A DNA stretch of 64,000 nucleotides from Lutibacter oricola (GCF_900106565.1 NZ_FNNJ01000008.1:1-64000), one strand, 5' to 3'. Positions 35,474-46,986 are shown, numbered from the stretch's first letter. Notes: a model not told the origin generated them from the sequence alone. Numbers and translations are program-made.

Positions 35474-36106
35474 ATGAAAGCACATACAAGAGAAACACAA
35501 GCAACTATGACTCCAGAGAAGTCATTACAATATTTAATTGAAGGAAATAAAAGATTTCAGGATAACTTAAAAGCAAACCGTAACTTATTAGAACAAGTAA
35601 ATGATACAAGTGAAGGGCAATTTCCATTTGCAACAATTTTAAGTTGTATAGATTCTAGGGTATCTGCAGAATTGGTTTTTGACCAAGGTTTAGGAGACAT
35701 TTTTAGTGTACGTATTGCGGGTAATTTTGTAAATGATGATATTTTAGGAAGCATGGAGTTTGCATGTAAATTGGCAGGAACTAAGCTTATTGTGGTTTTA
35801 GGTCATACTGCATGTGGAGCTGTAAAAGGAGCGTGTGACGATGCTAAATTGGGAAAGCTTACCGGAATGTTGTCAAAAATTAAACCAGCCGTTAATGCAG
35901 TAACTTCACCTGAAGACTCTAGTTTAAGAAACTCTGGAAATATAGAGTTTGTAAACAATGTAGCTGAACAAAACGTAATGTTAACTATCGATAAAATTTT
36001 AAAGGATAGCGAAGTTTTGGCTGAAATGCAAAGCAAAGGTGAAATCAAGATTGTTGGAGCAATGTATGATATTCATTCAGGAGCAGTAAAGTTCTATGAG
36101 CAATAA
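35474..36106 (+). CDS. Beta-class carbonic anhydrase (copy 2)
   Basis: 210 residues. Active-site C58 and D60 (SCIDSRVSAE) with H111 and C114 (GHTACGAV), at exactly the same positions as in copy 1 at 29107. The two proteins are plainly paralogues (shared EGNKRF, NRNL/QRNL and QGLGDIFSVR-type blocks). Last gene of the plus-strand SulP-UspA-CA unit. Cytoplasmic CO2/bicarbonate interconversion. Confidence 0.95.
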   Translation: MKAHTRETQATMTPEKSLQYLIEGNKRFQDNLKANRNLLEQVNDTSEGQFPFATILSCIDSRVSAELVFDQGLGDIFSVRIAGNFVNDDILGSMEFACKLAGTKLIVVLGHTACGAVKGACDDAKLGKLTGMLSKIKPAVNAVTSPEDSSLRNSGNIEFVNNVAEQNVMLTIDKILKDSEVLAEMQSKGEIKIVGAMYDIHSGAVKFYEQ

Positions 36107-36423
36107 AATAAAAGAATAAATAAAGAAAATTAAAAAATAAGCTTAACAGATTTAAACCCTGTTAGGTTTATTTTTTTTTGAATAAAAATACAGCTTAATA
36201 AGTATCTCAATTGCTACTAATAAACTTGTATTATAAATAAGTAAAAGATAACTCAGCTAAGTATTAATTTTTAAAAGAAGGTGTAAGTTATGCCTTATTC
36301 AATCAACTTTTGTTTGAGAAAATAGGAGATCGTAGAAGTTAAAATAAGTATTAATGTTGAAGTTGAATTTTATGGTAAAGGATATTTAAAAATTTACGTA
36401 ATTTGCAACCTTAAATTTAGATT
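36107..36423. other. Gene-free stretch between carbonic anhydrase and dus (317 bp)
   Basis: Contains a terminator-like hairpin at 36153-36179, the 12-mer TGCTACTAATAA (36212), which weakly resembles the shared noncoding element at 40760, and GTAATTTGC (36398-36406), which resembles a -7 box for dus. No reading frame or RNA gene is recognised. Confidence 0.5.
36153..36179 (+). terminator. Probable terminator after the SulP-UspA-CA unit
   Basis: TAAACC / GGTTTA stem with a 6-nt loop, followed directly by nine T residues. The stem is short; an alternative pairing AACAG/CTGTT overlaps it. Confidence 0.6.
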
Positions 36424-37404
36424 TTGGTAAAAATAGGAGACATAGAGTTAAATGATTTTCCGTTGTTGTTAGCACCAATGGAAGATGTGAGTGACCCACC
36501 GTTTAGAGCATTATGCAAAGAACAAGGTGCAGATGTGGTTTATACAGAGTTTATTTCTTCGGAAGGACTAATTCGTGACGCAGCAAAAAGTAAGAAGAAG
36601 TTAGATATTTATGAAAAAGAACGCCCGGTTGGTATTCAAATTTTTGGAGCCAATTTGGATTCTATGCTTCGTACAGTTGAAATTGTAGAGCAATCTAAAC
36701 CAGATATTATTGATATTAACTTTGGTTGCCCGGTTAAAAAAGTGGTAAGTAAAGGAGCTGGAGCCGGTATCTTAAAAGATATCGACTTAATGGTAAAGTT
36801 AACCGATGCTATGGTAAAACACACCGATTTGCCTATTACGGTTAAAACTCGTTTAGGTTGGGATACCGATTCTATAAAAATTGTTGAGGTTGCAGAGCGT
36901 TTGCAAGATGTTGGTTGTGCCGCAATTTCTATTCACGGTAGAACCAGAGCTCAAATGTATAAAGGTGAAGCAGATTGGAAACCTATTGCTGAAGTGAAAA
37001 ACAACTCACGTATGCATATTCCGGTGTTTGGAAATGGAGATGTAAATACACCAGAACGAGCAGTTGAAATGCGAGATGAATATGGTTTAGATGGTGCAAT
37101 GATTGGTAGAGCAAGTATTGGAAATCCTTGGTTTTTTAAGCAAGTAAAACACTTTATTGAAACCGGTGAGCATTTACCAGAAATTACAATTGCAGATCGT
37201 GTAGAAATGGCTAAACGTCATTTACAAATGGAAATAGATTGGAAAGAAAGTGAAATAGTTGGTGTTATGGAAACTCGCAGACATTATACAAACTATTTTA
37301 AAGGAATTCCTCATTTTAAAGAATACCGTTTAAAAATGGTTACTTCTGATTCTGCACAAGATGTTTTTAATACTTTTGATGAGGTGCTTCAGAAATTTGC
37401 ATAA
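36424..37404 (+). CDS. dus: tRNA-dihydrouridine synthase
   Basis: 326 residues. The FMN-dependent TIM barrel starts LLLAPMEDVSDPPFRALCKE; the catalytic cysteine is in DINFGCPVKKVVSKGAGAGI, and IHGRTRAQMYKGEADW and FGNGDVNTPE are the conserved flavin-binding segments. It reduces uridine to dihydrouridine in the tRNA D-loop. The sequence looks DusB-like. The start is TTG at 36424: a TAG stop lies 6 bases upstream and only an ATT intervenes. A lipoprotein gene follows 9 bp downstream. Confidence 0.94.
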   Translation: MVKIGDIELNDFPLLLAPMEDVSDPPFRALCKEQGADVVYTEFISSEGLIRDAAKSKKKLDIYEKERPVGIQIFGANLDSMLRTVEIVEQSKPDIIDINFGCPVKKVVSKGAGAGILKDIDLMVKLTDAMVKHTDLPITVKTRLGWDTDSIKIVEVAERLQDVGCAAISIHGRTRAQMYKGEADWKPIAEVKNNSRMHIPVFGNGDVNTPERAVEMRDEYGLDGAMIGRASIGNPWFFKQVKHFIETGEHLPEITIADRVEMAKRHLQMEIDWKESEIVGVMETRRHYTNYFKGIPHFKEYRLKMVTSDSAQDVFNTFDEVLQKFA

Positions 37405-37413
37405 CTTTATGCT

Positions 37414-38133
37414 ATGCTAAGAATTATTTTTACTTGTTTCTATTCAATAATTATTACTGGTTGTATTTCAAACACAAATTCTCAAACTAATTTAAAACTT
37501 GAAAAAGTTTATAAATTAAATATTTCTGAACCTTCAGGAATAACATTCTACAATAATCACCTATATATTGTAAGTGATTCTAAAAAAAGAGTTTATAAAA
37601 CAAATTTACAAGGCAAAACTATACAGAAAATTAAAACCTACGTTGCAGATAATGAAGGGGTTTGTTTTAATGATGAAGGAAATTTAGTTGTAGCAAACGA
37701 ATCTAAAAGAAGGCTTATAGAAATTGATTTAGAAGGTAAAGTTCAGCGTTCAATAAAAATAAAGGGAAAGCAGAAAAATAAAAATAGTGGGCTAGAAGGT
37801 GTTTGTTTTGTGTCTTCAGAAAAAGCTTATTTTTTATTGAATGAAAAATCTCCTAAACAGTTATTAAAAATTTCTTCAAAAGGGAAAATAAAAGAAGAAA
37901 TAAAGATTAATTTTTGCGATGATTTATCTGGAATTTGCTTTGATGAAAAATCAAATTCATTATGGATTGTAAGTGATGAATCTCAAGTATTAATGAATAT
38001 TTCTTTAAAAGGAAAACTTATTAAAAAACATAAAATTCCAGTTTTAAAAGCTGAAGGCGTTACTGTTGTTAAAAATAAAATTTATATTGTAAGTGATGCC
38101 GAAGGGAAAATGTATGTTTTTAATAAACAATAA
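37414..38133 (+). CDS. SdiA-regulated-like beta-propeller lipoprotein
   Basis: 239 residues. Signal peptide with lipobox ITGC (acylated C17). The mature part shows repeated blade motifs: PSGITFYNNHLYIVSD, EGVCFNDEGNLVV, LEGVCFVSSEKAYFL, SGICFDEKSNSLWIVSD and EGVTVVKNKIYIVSD, typical of six-bladed propellers of the SdiA-regulated / SMP-30-like group. A periplasmic or outer-membrane facing role is expected; ligand unknown. It is 9 bp after dus and probably co-transcribed with it. Confidence 0.8.
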   Translation: MLRIIFTCFYSIIITGCISNTNSQTNLKLEKVYKLNISEPSGITFYNNHLYIVSDSKKRVYKTNLQGKTIQKIKTYVADNEGVCFNDEGNLVVANESKRRLIEIDLEGKVQRSIKIKGKQKNKNSGLEGVCFVSSEKAYFLLNEKSPKQLLKISSKGKIKEEIKINFCDDLSGICFDEKSNSLWIVSDESQVLMNISLKGKLIKKHKIPVLKAEGVTVVKNKIYIVSDAEGKMYVFNKQ

Positions 38134-38169
38134 AAAGCAGCTTGAATTTACTCCAAACTGCTTTTCAAA
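38133..38169. terminator. Bidirectional terminator between the propeller lipoprotein and katG
   Basis: AAAAGCAG (38133-38140) pairs with CTGCTTTT (38158-38165), extended by TTG/CAA after one mismatch. On the minus strand the stem is followed by TTTTTATTG, so it mainly serves katG. Confidence 0.75.
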
Positions 38170-38188
38170 TATATAAAGGACTAATTTT

Positions 38189-40781
<2,593 letters not shown>

Positions 40782-41984
40782 TTACTCTACCAATTTTTTA
40801 GAAATTCTGCTACTTGCTATTTTTGAAGCTATAAAACCTAAAACTAATATAGTAGCAATTACAATGCTAATATTAAATAATGTTAGTTTTACAGGGTAAG
40901 CAAGGTGAGGGGTAATCATAAATAATTGGAATTTTTGTTGAAGAATAACTAAAATTATTCCAATTGAAATACCAACAAGTAAACCAAAGGCAGAAAGTAA
41001 AAACCCTTGAAATACAAATACTCGTTTAATATCTTTTATGGTTGCTCCCAAACTATATAAAGTTTTTAGATTGTCTTTTTTATCTAAAATCATCATAATA
41101 ATGGCACCAATAACATTGAATAGGGCAATTATTAAAATAAGAGTAAACACTAAATAAGAAACCAAATTTTCAGTATTCAACATTTTATAAAAAACGGCAT
41201 TTAATTGCTCTCTTGTTTCAACTTTTAATTGGTTTCCAAATTTGTTTTGAAGATTATTAACTATTGTTTTTCTTTCGTTTAAATCAATAACTTTTAATTC
41301 AATGGCCGAAATTTGATTTTTGTCATAGTTTAATAGCTCTTGAGCCATTTCGATATTTAAAAAAGTATATTTTTTGTCAATATCTTCGGTGAGCATAAAT
41401 ACGCCAATAGGTTGCGTTTTTATTAAGTTAAACGCATTTTTTGGACTAGAAATGTAACCTTTCCCAGGTTTTGGAACATAAATTTTTAAAGGTTCAGCAA
41501 AACTGTACAAGCCTATAGATAATACGTCTGAAATTCCATTACCAACTACTACGCCGTTAGGAATTTTTGTATCCAACCAAGTTCCAACATAAACTGTTGT
41601 ATCCATATTGTTTACAAGGTTATAATTACTGTCTACACCTTTTATGTATGCGATATGAGTTTTTTCGTTGAAACTAAAAAAAGCACGTTCTTCAATTACT
41701 TTAGAGTACGAAGCAATTCCTTTTTCGTTTTCAAGAGTTTGCTGTATTGTTGAATTAAAATTAAAATACTTTCCTTTTGTTGAAGTAATTTTTACATCTG
41801 GATCTGATGTTTTTAAGAAACCGATACTAAATTCTCGTAGTCCAGAAAAACCAGACAATACAATAAATAAAGCTAGAGTACCCACAATTACACCTAAAGT
41901 AGCAATAAGTGTAATTATGTTTATAGTGCTGTTACTGCTTTTTGAAAATAAATAACGTCTAGCTATGTAAAGCGAAAAATTCAA
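40782..41984 (-). CDS. LolC/LolE-type ABC transporter permease
   Basis: 400 residues. One N-terminal membrane segment (NIITLIATLGVIVGTLALFI), a large periplasmic MacB-like domain (about 45-265) and three C-terminal membrane segments with the FtsX-type DKKDNLKTLYSLGATIKDIK coupling segment. This fits lipoprotein-releasing LolC/E permeases, which extract lipoproteins from the inner membrane with the LolD ATPase. The ATPase gene is not adjacent. It starts 1 bp after rbfA ends, so both are in one unit. Confidence 0.85.
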   Translation of the reverse strand: MNFSLYIARRYLFSKSSNSTINIITLIATLGVIVGTLALFIVLSGFSGLREFSIGFLKTSDPDVKITSTKGKYFNFNSTIQQTLENEKGIASYSKVIEERAFFSFNEKTHIAYIKGVDSNYNLVNNMDTTVYVGTWLDTKIPNGVVVGNGISDVLSIGLYSFAEPLKIYVPKPGKGYISSPKNAFNLIKTQPIGVFMLTEDIDKKYTFLNIEMAQELLNYDKNQISAIELKVIDLNERKTIVNNLQNKFGNQLKVETREQLNAVFYKMLNTENLVSYLVFTLILIIALFNVIGAIIMMILDKKDNLKTLYSLGATIKDIKRVFVFQGFLLSAFGLLVGISIGIILVILQQKFQLFMITPHLAYPVKLTLFNISIVIATILVLGFIASKIASSRISKKLVE

Positions 41985-41985
41985 A

Positions 41986-42372
41986 TTAGCTTTTTTTGTT
42001 TAAAATATCAGGGTTTTTAATAGGGTTTCCTTTATTTCCTTTTAAAGCGTCATCAATATCTTCAATATAATCTAAACTATCATCAATATAAAAATCCAAT
42101 TCGGGCATACGTCTCAATTGATCGCGAGTACGTTTTGCCATTTCATATCTAATAGATGGTGCATTTTCTTGAACACCTTTTAATATAATATCTCTTTTTA
42201 ATTGAGGAAAAACACTTAAATAAACCTTTGCTTGTCCTAAATCTGATGTAACTTGTACTTTAGTAACAGATATTATTACTCCCTTCATTCCATTACGTGC
42301 CGCATTTTGTAAAACCTCTGCTAGATCTTTTTGTAATACACCTGCAATTTTTTTCTGTCTGTTTGTTTCCAT
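41986..42372 (-). CDS. rbfA: 30S ribosome-binding factor RbfA
   Basis: 128 residues, the usual size. The KH-like fold features are visible: RQKKIAGVLQKDLAEVLQ at the N-terminus, VTKVQVTSDLGQAKVYLSVF, and MAKRTRDQLRRMPELDFYID-type C-terminal segments. It assists 16S rRNA maturation in the small subunit, notably in the cold. The -7 box lies 4 nt before the ATG. Linked by 1 bp to the LolC/E-type permease gene. Confidence 0.95.
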   Translation of the reverse strand: METNRQKKIAGVLQKDLAEVLQNAARNGMKGVIISVTKVQVTSDLGQAKVYLSVFPQLKRDIILKGVQENAPSIRYEMAKRTRDQLRRMPELDFYIDDSLDYIEDIDDALKGNKGNPIKNPDILNKKS

Positions 42373-42376
42373 AATG

Positions 42377-42384
42377 CAAAGATA
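42377..42384 (-). promoter_or_regulatory. -7 promoter element of rbfA
   Basis: The minus strand reads TATCTTTG, an exact consensus match ending 4 nt before the ATG, the same geometry as at galM and araC. Confidence 0.6.
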
Positions 42385-42560
42385 ATAGTTAATATTTCAA
42401 AAATTAGACTTTAATATTTTTATAACATAATTAGTTAATTAATATAAGTAAAATAAATGCTTTTTAACTGCGTTTTAAACATTTAAACTATTAAATGCTT
42501 CAACAATAAAAAAACAAACAACAATTTGTATATTGCAAACTCTTTTAAAAATGATGATAA

Positions 42561-43439
42561 TTGAATAATTCTTTCGAAAAATATCAAAAAAGAAGACTTA
42601 GATCCTCTTATTTTTCAGTAATAGTAAGCATTGCTTTGGTATTGTTTTTAGTTGGGCTTTTAGGTTTAATTATGATTAAAACAAATAGCATAGCTAAGCA
42701 TTTTAAAGAGCAAGTTGCTATTTCAATTTTCTTAAAAGACAATGCAAAAAAGGCGGATATTGAAATTTTACAGGCTGAACTTAAAAAAGCTGAATACACA
42801 AAAACTGTAACCTATATTTCAAAAAAAGAAGCTGCAGAAAGTTATAGTAAAGATTTAGGAGAGAATTTTTTAGAATTTTTAGGGGAAAATCCTCTTAAAA
42901 ACGCCATTGATGTTACCTTAAAATCAGAATTTGTAACACCAGAAAAAATGGCTCAAATTGAAAAAAACCTTTTGATAAGAAGTATCGTAAAAGATGTGGT
43001 TTTTGATAAGCCATTGATAGAGTTATTAACTAAAAATATAAATCGTTTAAGTTTTTGGATGCTTATTTTTAGTGGTGTTTTTGCAATTATAGCAGTAGTT
43101 TTAATCAATAGTTCAATTCGATTGTCGGTATATTCAAAAAGATTTACGTTAAAAACTATGCAAATGGTTGGGGCAACAAAAAAGTTTATTCGTAGACCAT
43201 TTATTTGGCAAAGTATAAAATTAGGTATATTTGGTAGTGTTGTAGCAATAGTAGCTTTAGCTGCATTTGTATTTTATTTAAATGAAACTATTCCAGAATT
43301 AGAATTATTGGTAGACTATAAATTATATGGAATTTTAGCTGCAGGAATTATTCTTTTAGGAGTTTTTATAACTTGGTTAAGCACATTTTTTGCTACAAAA
43401 AGATTCTTAAATTTAAGAACAGACGAACTTTATTATTAA
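42561..43439 (+). CDS. ftsX: Cell division protein FtsX
   Basis: 292 residues with four membrane segments and the FtsX extracellular domain (KEQVAISIFLKDNAKKADIE). The MQMVGATKKFIRRPFIWQSI segment is the ABC-permease coupling helix. With FtsE it couples ATP hydrolysis to cell-wall hydrolase activation at the septum; ftsE is not adjacent here. The start is TTG at 42561, immediately after an in-frame TAA, so no upstream start is possible in this frame. First gene of a tight ftsX-DUF3098-uppP-truB cluster. Confidence 0.92.
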   Translation: MNNSFEKYQKRRLRSSYFSVIVSIALVLFLVGLLGLIMIKTNSIAKHFKEQVAISIFLKDNAKKADIEILQAELKKAEYTKTVTYISKKEAAESYSKDLGENFLEFLGENPLKNAIDVTLKSEFVTPEKMAQIEKNLLIRSIVKDVVFDKPLIELLTKNINRLSFWMLIFSGVFAIIAVVLINSSIRLSVYSKRFTLKTMQMVGATKKFIRRPFIWQSIKLGIFGSVVAIVALAAFVFYLNETIPELELLVDYKLYGILAAGIILLGVFITWLSTFFATKRFLNLRTDELYY

Positions 43440-43442
43440 AAA

Positions 43443-43691
43443 ATGAAACAGAAAGAAACAGAAAATAAAAGTGAATTTTTATTTCAGAAAAAAAATTATA
43501 TGCTAATGTTGGTTGGCGTTGCTGTTATTGCATTAGGCTTTATTTTAATGGCCGGTGGTGGTAGTGACGACCCAAATGTTTTTAATGAAGAAATTTATAG
43601 TTTTAGAAGAATTCGTTTAGCGCCAACCTTAGTTTTACTAGGTTTAGGAATTGAAATTTATGCAATTATGGCAAAATCTAAAAAAGCGTAA
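43443..43691 (+). CDS. DUF3098 family membrane protein
   Basis: 82 residues with two membrane segments (YMLMLVGVAVIALGFILMAG and RLAPTLVLLGLGIEIYAIMA) joined by a short loop containing GGGSDDPNVFNEEIYSFRR. This matches the small Bacteroidota-specific DUF3098 family that accompanies ftsX and uppP. Function unknown; the context suggests the cell envelope. It starts 3 bp after ftsX and abuts uppP directly. Confidence 0.88.
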   Translation: MKQKETENKSEFLFQKKNYMLMLVGVAVIALGFILMAGGGSDDPNVFNEEIYSFRRIRLAPTLVLLGLGIEIYAIMAKSKKA

Positions 43692-44486
43692 ATGAGTTAT
43701 ATTGAAGCAATAATTTTAGGAATAGTTCAAGGTTTAACTGAGTTTTTACCAGTATCGTCAAGTGGTCATTTAGAAATTGCAAAAGCGATTTTAGGAGATA
43801 ATTCATTACCCGAAGAAAGTTTAACCTTTACCGTTGTGCTTCACTTTGCAACAGCTTTAAGTACCTTAGTTATTTTTAGAAAAGAAATTGTTGAAATATT
43901 TAAAGGTTTATTCCAATTTAAATGGAATGAAGAATTGCAGTTTTCTTTAAAAATAATATTATCTATGTTGCCAGCGGTAGCCATAGGTTTATATTTTGAA
44001 GAGGAAATAGAATCGTTTTTTGGAGGTCAAATTTTATTAGTTGGTTTTATGTTAATAATAACGGCTTTGCTTTTATTATTTGCAGATAAAGCTAAAAATA
44101 CTACTAAAAAAGTAACTTTTTTTAGTGCCTTTGTAATTGGGGTTTCACAAGCGTTGGCAATGATGCCTGGAATTTCTAGATCTGGAGCAACTATTTCTAC
44201 TTCGGTTTTATTAGGTGTAGATAGAACAAAAGCTGCGCGTTTCTCATTTTTAATGGTTGTACCATTAATTTTTGGAAAAATAGCAAAAGATTTAATGGGT
44301 GGTTCAATTTCTTTTGAAAGTAATCAAATAGGTGCGCTAAGTGTTGGTTTTATTGCTGCTTTTGTTGCTGGTTTATTTGCTTGTAAATGGATGATATCTT
44401 TAGTAAAGAAAAGTAAACTTTCGTATTTTTCGATATACTGTTTTATAGTAGGTGTAATTGCAATTTCAGTAACTTTATTAGGCTAA
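43692..44486 (+). CDS. uppP: Undecaprenyl-diphosphate phosphatase (BacA/UppP)
   Basis: 264 residues, about eight membrane segments. The two family motifs are present: GLTEFLPVSSSGHLEIAK near the N-terminus and MPGISRSGATISTSVLLG in the middle. It dephosphorylates undecaprenyl diphosphate to recycle the lipid carrier for peptidoglycan and O-antigen synthesis. It starts at the base after the DUF3098 stop codon. Confidence 0.96.
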   Translation: MSYIEAIILGIVQGLTEFLPVSSSGHLEIAKAILGDNSLPEESLTFTVVLHFATALSTLVIFRKEIVEIFKGLFQFKWNEELQFSLKIILSMLPAVAIGLYFEEEIESFFGGQILLVGFMLIITALLLLFADKAKNTTKKVTFFSAFVIGVSQALAMMPGISRSGATISTSVLLGVDRTKAARFSFLMVVPLIFGKIAKDLMGGSISFESNQIGALSVGFIAAFVAGLFACKWMISLVKKSKLSYFSIYCFIVGVIAISVTLLG

Positions 44487-44492
44487 AAAGTA

Positions 44493-45179
44493 GTGAAAAC
44501 TTTAGAGGATTTTAAAAACGGACAAGTTTTATTAATTGATAAACCTTTAACATGGACTTCGTTTCAGGTGGTTAATAAATTACGTTGGCACATTAAACAA
44601 AAGTTTAAAATTAAAAATATAAAAGTTGGTCATGCGGGTACTTTAGACCCTTTGGCTACAGGTTTATTAATACTTTGTACTGGTAAATTCACTAAAAAAA
44701 TAGAAACCTACCAAGCTCAAATTAAAGAGTATACTGGCGAAATTACGTTGGGAGCAACAACACCAAGTTACGATTTAGAAACTGAAATAAATGAAACATT
44801 TTCTACGGGCCATATTACTGAAGAAATAATTAAAAAGACTACCGAGAAATTTAAAGGTGAAATAAATCAAAAACCACCAATTTTTTCGGCAATTAAAAAA
44901 GAAGGTAAGCGCTTGTACGAGCTTGCTAGAGCTGGTGAAACTACCGAAATTAAAACAAGAAAAGTTACAATTTCTGAGTTTGAAATAACAAAAATTGATT
45001 TTCCTAAAGTTGAATTTAGAGTAGTTTGTAGCAAAGGAACTTATATTAGATCTCTAGCCTATGATTTTGGTTTAGCTTTAAATTCTGGAGCACATTTATC
45101 TAAGTTAAGAAGAACTAAAATAGGAGATTTTGATGTTAATAATGGTATGGAAATTGATGAGTTTATAGCTAGTTTATAA
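44493..45179 (+). CDS. truB: tRNA pseudouridine(55) synthase TruB
   Basis: 228 residues, a short TruB without the long C-terminal PUA extension. The catalytic aspartate is in GHAGTLDPLATGLLIL; KINQKPP-like and SAIKKEGKRLYELAR segments and CSKGTYIRSLAYDFG are typical. It isomerises U55 of tRNA. The start is GTG at 44493, 6 bp after uppP. Confidence 0.95.
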   Translation: MKTLEDFKNGQVLLIDKPLTWTSFQVVNKLRWHIKQKFKIKNIKVGHAGTLDPLATGLLILCTGKFTKKIETYQAQIKEYTGEITLGATTPSYDLETEINETFSTGHITEEIIKKTTEKFKGEINQKPPIFSAIKKEGKRLYELARAGETTEIKTRKVTISEFEITKIDFPKVEFRVVCSKGTYIRSLAYDFGLALNSGAHLSKLRRTKIGDFDVNNGMEIDEFIASL

Positions 45180-45191
45180 GTTATAAATTCT

Positions 45192-45713
45192 ATGAAAAAA
45201 ATTGTTCTTGTTTCTATATTACTATGTTGTAGTTTTTTATCCTTTTCTCAGCGTCAAATAAATTACAATGTTAGTTTAAGCGCCACTTTAATGTTAAATA
45301 AAGATTTTGGTGATTACGAAGACGAAACTCTTTTTGTACCCAATGCTTTAATGGTTAGAAATGGTGTTGATGTTAAGCTAAATAATCGACTTTCTGCAGG
45401 TTTAAATATTGGTTTAGATTGGCATCCAGAAATTAGCATATTGGCTGTGCCTTACTTTGCAGATGCTAAATTTAACATAGCAAAAAATGACGATGATCGG
45501 TTTTATGCCGTTGCAGGTTATGGTAAATTATTAAAACTAGGCAATGGTTTTGAAAGAGGAAACTACCATAAATTTGGTTTAGGTGTTGAAGTTAGCTCTA
45601 GCGACAAAATTGGCTTTCAAATAGGTTTAGATTTTCATCAAAAAACAATTGCTAATTATAAAAACGGCAAACTAAATAGTTTATCTTTTGGATTAGGAGT
45701 GTTCTTTTTATAA
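45192..45713 (+). CDS. Uncharacterised exported beta-rich protein
   Basis: 173 residues. Signal peptide (about 1-19, cut near SFSQ). The remainder alternates in a beta-barrel-like pattern (RQINYNVSLSATLMLNKDFG, GLNIGLDWHPEIS, KFGLGVEVSSSDKIGFQIGL) and ends in a phenylalanine-rich FGLGVFFL, typical of outer membrane beta-barrels. No family assigned. It is 12 bp after truB and its 3' end overlaps the convergent gene by 6 bp. Confidence 0.72.
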   Translation: MKKIVLVSILLCCSFLSFSQRQINYNVSLSATLMLNKDFGDYEDETLFVPNALMVRNGVDVKLNNRLSAGLNIGLDWHPEISILAVPYFADAKFNIAKNDDDRFYAVAGYGKLLKLGNGFERGNYHKFGLGVEVSSSDKIGFQIGLDFHQKTIANYKNGKLNSLSFGLGVFFL

Positions 45714-46190
45714 AAATCTACCCAGCCAACTATCCATTATATTTATTTCCCAATCATGTCTAAATTCTCCAACGGTAGTAACTAAATTATTAAAAACCGT
45801 AGTTTTTTTAGAAACACCTTTGTTTTTCATCATTTTTTTAAACTCCTTTAAATCTTTGTATTGAACAAATTCTCCTTGTTTATAACAAACATTTATTTTG
45901 TCTAGTAGCATTATTTCGTAACTTTTTTCAAGTTCTAAAATAAAGGCGGCCAACTCGTCATGAGCTTTTAACGATAAAGTAATTTCAGAATCATCTGCAG
46001 CAATAGCAATAAAACGATCGTACTTAAATTTGTACCAACAGTTTATAGATTGTCCTTCATTAGTCCAATTATTTAAGAAATTTTCAATTTTTTCTTTTAA
46101 AGCTTCAATTTCTTGAGGGTAAAACTTTCTACTAGAAGGAAAAACCCATAATTTACACCAAGCAGGTATTTTTTTATAATCTACAATCAT
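45708..46190 (-). CDS. Conserved Bacteroidota protein of unknown function
   Basis: 160 residues, soluble. Conserved-looking blocks are IPAWCKLWVFPSSRKF, WYKFKYDRFIAIAADD and KGVSKKTTVFNNLVTTVGEF, with a C-terminal WLGRFL. Close relatives in Flavobacteriia are often labelled 'ABC transporter ATPase', but no Walker A, Walker B or signature motif is present, so that name is not justified. Function unknown. It stands alone and converges on the beta-barrel gene. Confidence 0.72.
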   Translation of the reverse strand: MIVDYKKIPAWCKLWVFPSSRKFYPQEIEALKEKIENFLNNWTNEGQSINCWYKFKYDRFIAIAADDSEITLSLKAHDELAAFILELEKSYEIMLLDKINVCYKQGEFVQYKDLKEFKKMMKNKGVSKKTTVFNNLVTTVGEFRHDWEINIMDSWLGRFL

Positions 46191-46238
46191 TACTTATTGT
46201 TTAAGCGGCAAAGGTATGTCAATAAGTTTAATAATGGC

Positions 46239-46835
46239 TTATAAAGCCTTTAATAACTCAACAATGTCTTTTTCGGTATTAGCACCTTTGTCTTTATTGT
46301 ACCAAAGTTGTAGATTTTTCTTGAATTCAGCATCTAAACTACCGTGTTCATTTTTATAATCTGCTACCATTTTTGTAGCTGTAGAAGGTCTTGGACCAAA
46401 TGAGTCAATAACATTGTTTTCTTCATCAATAACAATTATTTTTGGAATAGCTTGTCCGCCATTTGTTAAAAATCGATTCATTAAAGCTTCGTTTTCATCT
46501 CTTAAAACAAGTTTAAGGCTAATGTTTGTAGAGGTTTCCGCAATTTTGTTAACCATAGGTAAAACTTGAGCAGCATCTCCACACCAACCTTCAGCAATAG
46601 TTAAAAAGGTTACATTTTTTTTAAGATTTTTTGTAACCAGAACTGTTTCTTCTGAAATTTTTAATTTTTTATCAAGCCTATCCATTCGCTTATCATTAAG
46701 CAAACTATAGTTTAACATATCGTCATTTTGTATATTTCCGGTAGATTTTTCTTCAGCAAGTAAATCCTTTATTAGCTTTCTATATGCATTATATGAAATT
46801 CCTTTTTCTATGCTATCTTTAAGTAATTTATTCAT
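46239..46835 (-). CDS. Thioredoxin-fold protein (Thioredoxin_9 type)
   Basis: 198 residues. The central thioredoxin-like segment is VTFLTIAEGWCGDAAQVLPM followed by KLVLRDENEALMNRFLTNGG and the cis-proline QAIPKIIVID. Only one cysteine stands at the active site (WCGDA), so a normal dithiol redox cycle is unlikely. No signal peptide, so cytoplasmic. Function unknown; a thiol-peroxidase-assisting or bacilliredoxin-like role is possible. Confidence 0.83.
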   Translation of the reverse strand: MNKLLKDSIEKGISYNAYRKLIKDLLAEEKSTGNIQNDDMLNYSLLNDKRMDRLDKKLKISEETVLVTKNLKKNVTFLTIAEGWCGDAAQVLPMVNKIAETSTNISLKLVLRDENEALMNRFLTNGGQAIPKIIVIDEENNVIDSFGPRPSTATKMVADYKNEHGSLDAEFKKNLQLWYNKDKGANTEKDIVELLKAL

Positions 46836-46951
46836 TATTGTATTGTTTTAATTCTTTGACGAGAATAGTAGTTGTTACTTACAATACAATTTTATTTATT
46901 TTTTTTGAATTATTTAAGAACAAAACTCGTAATTAAGTGAATAGATATATT

Positions 46952-46959
46952 TATTTTTG
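46952..46959 (+). promoter_or_regulatory. -7 promoter element of the BI-1 gene
   Basis: TATTTTTG, an exact consensus match 27 bp before the ATG at 46987. No -33 TTG at the right distance. Confidence 0.4.
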
Positions 46960-46986
46960 TTAGAAATAAAAATTAAGTAGTACACT

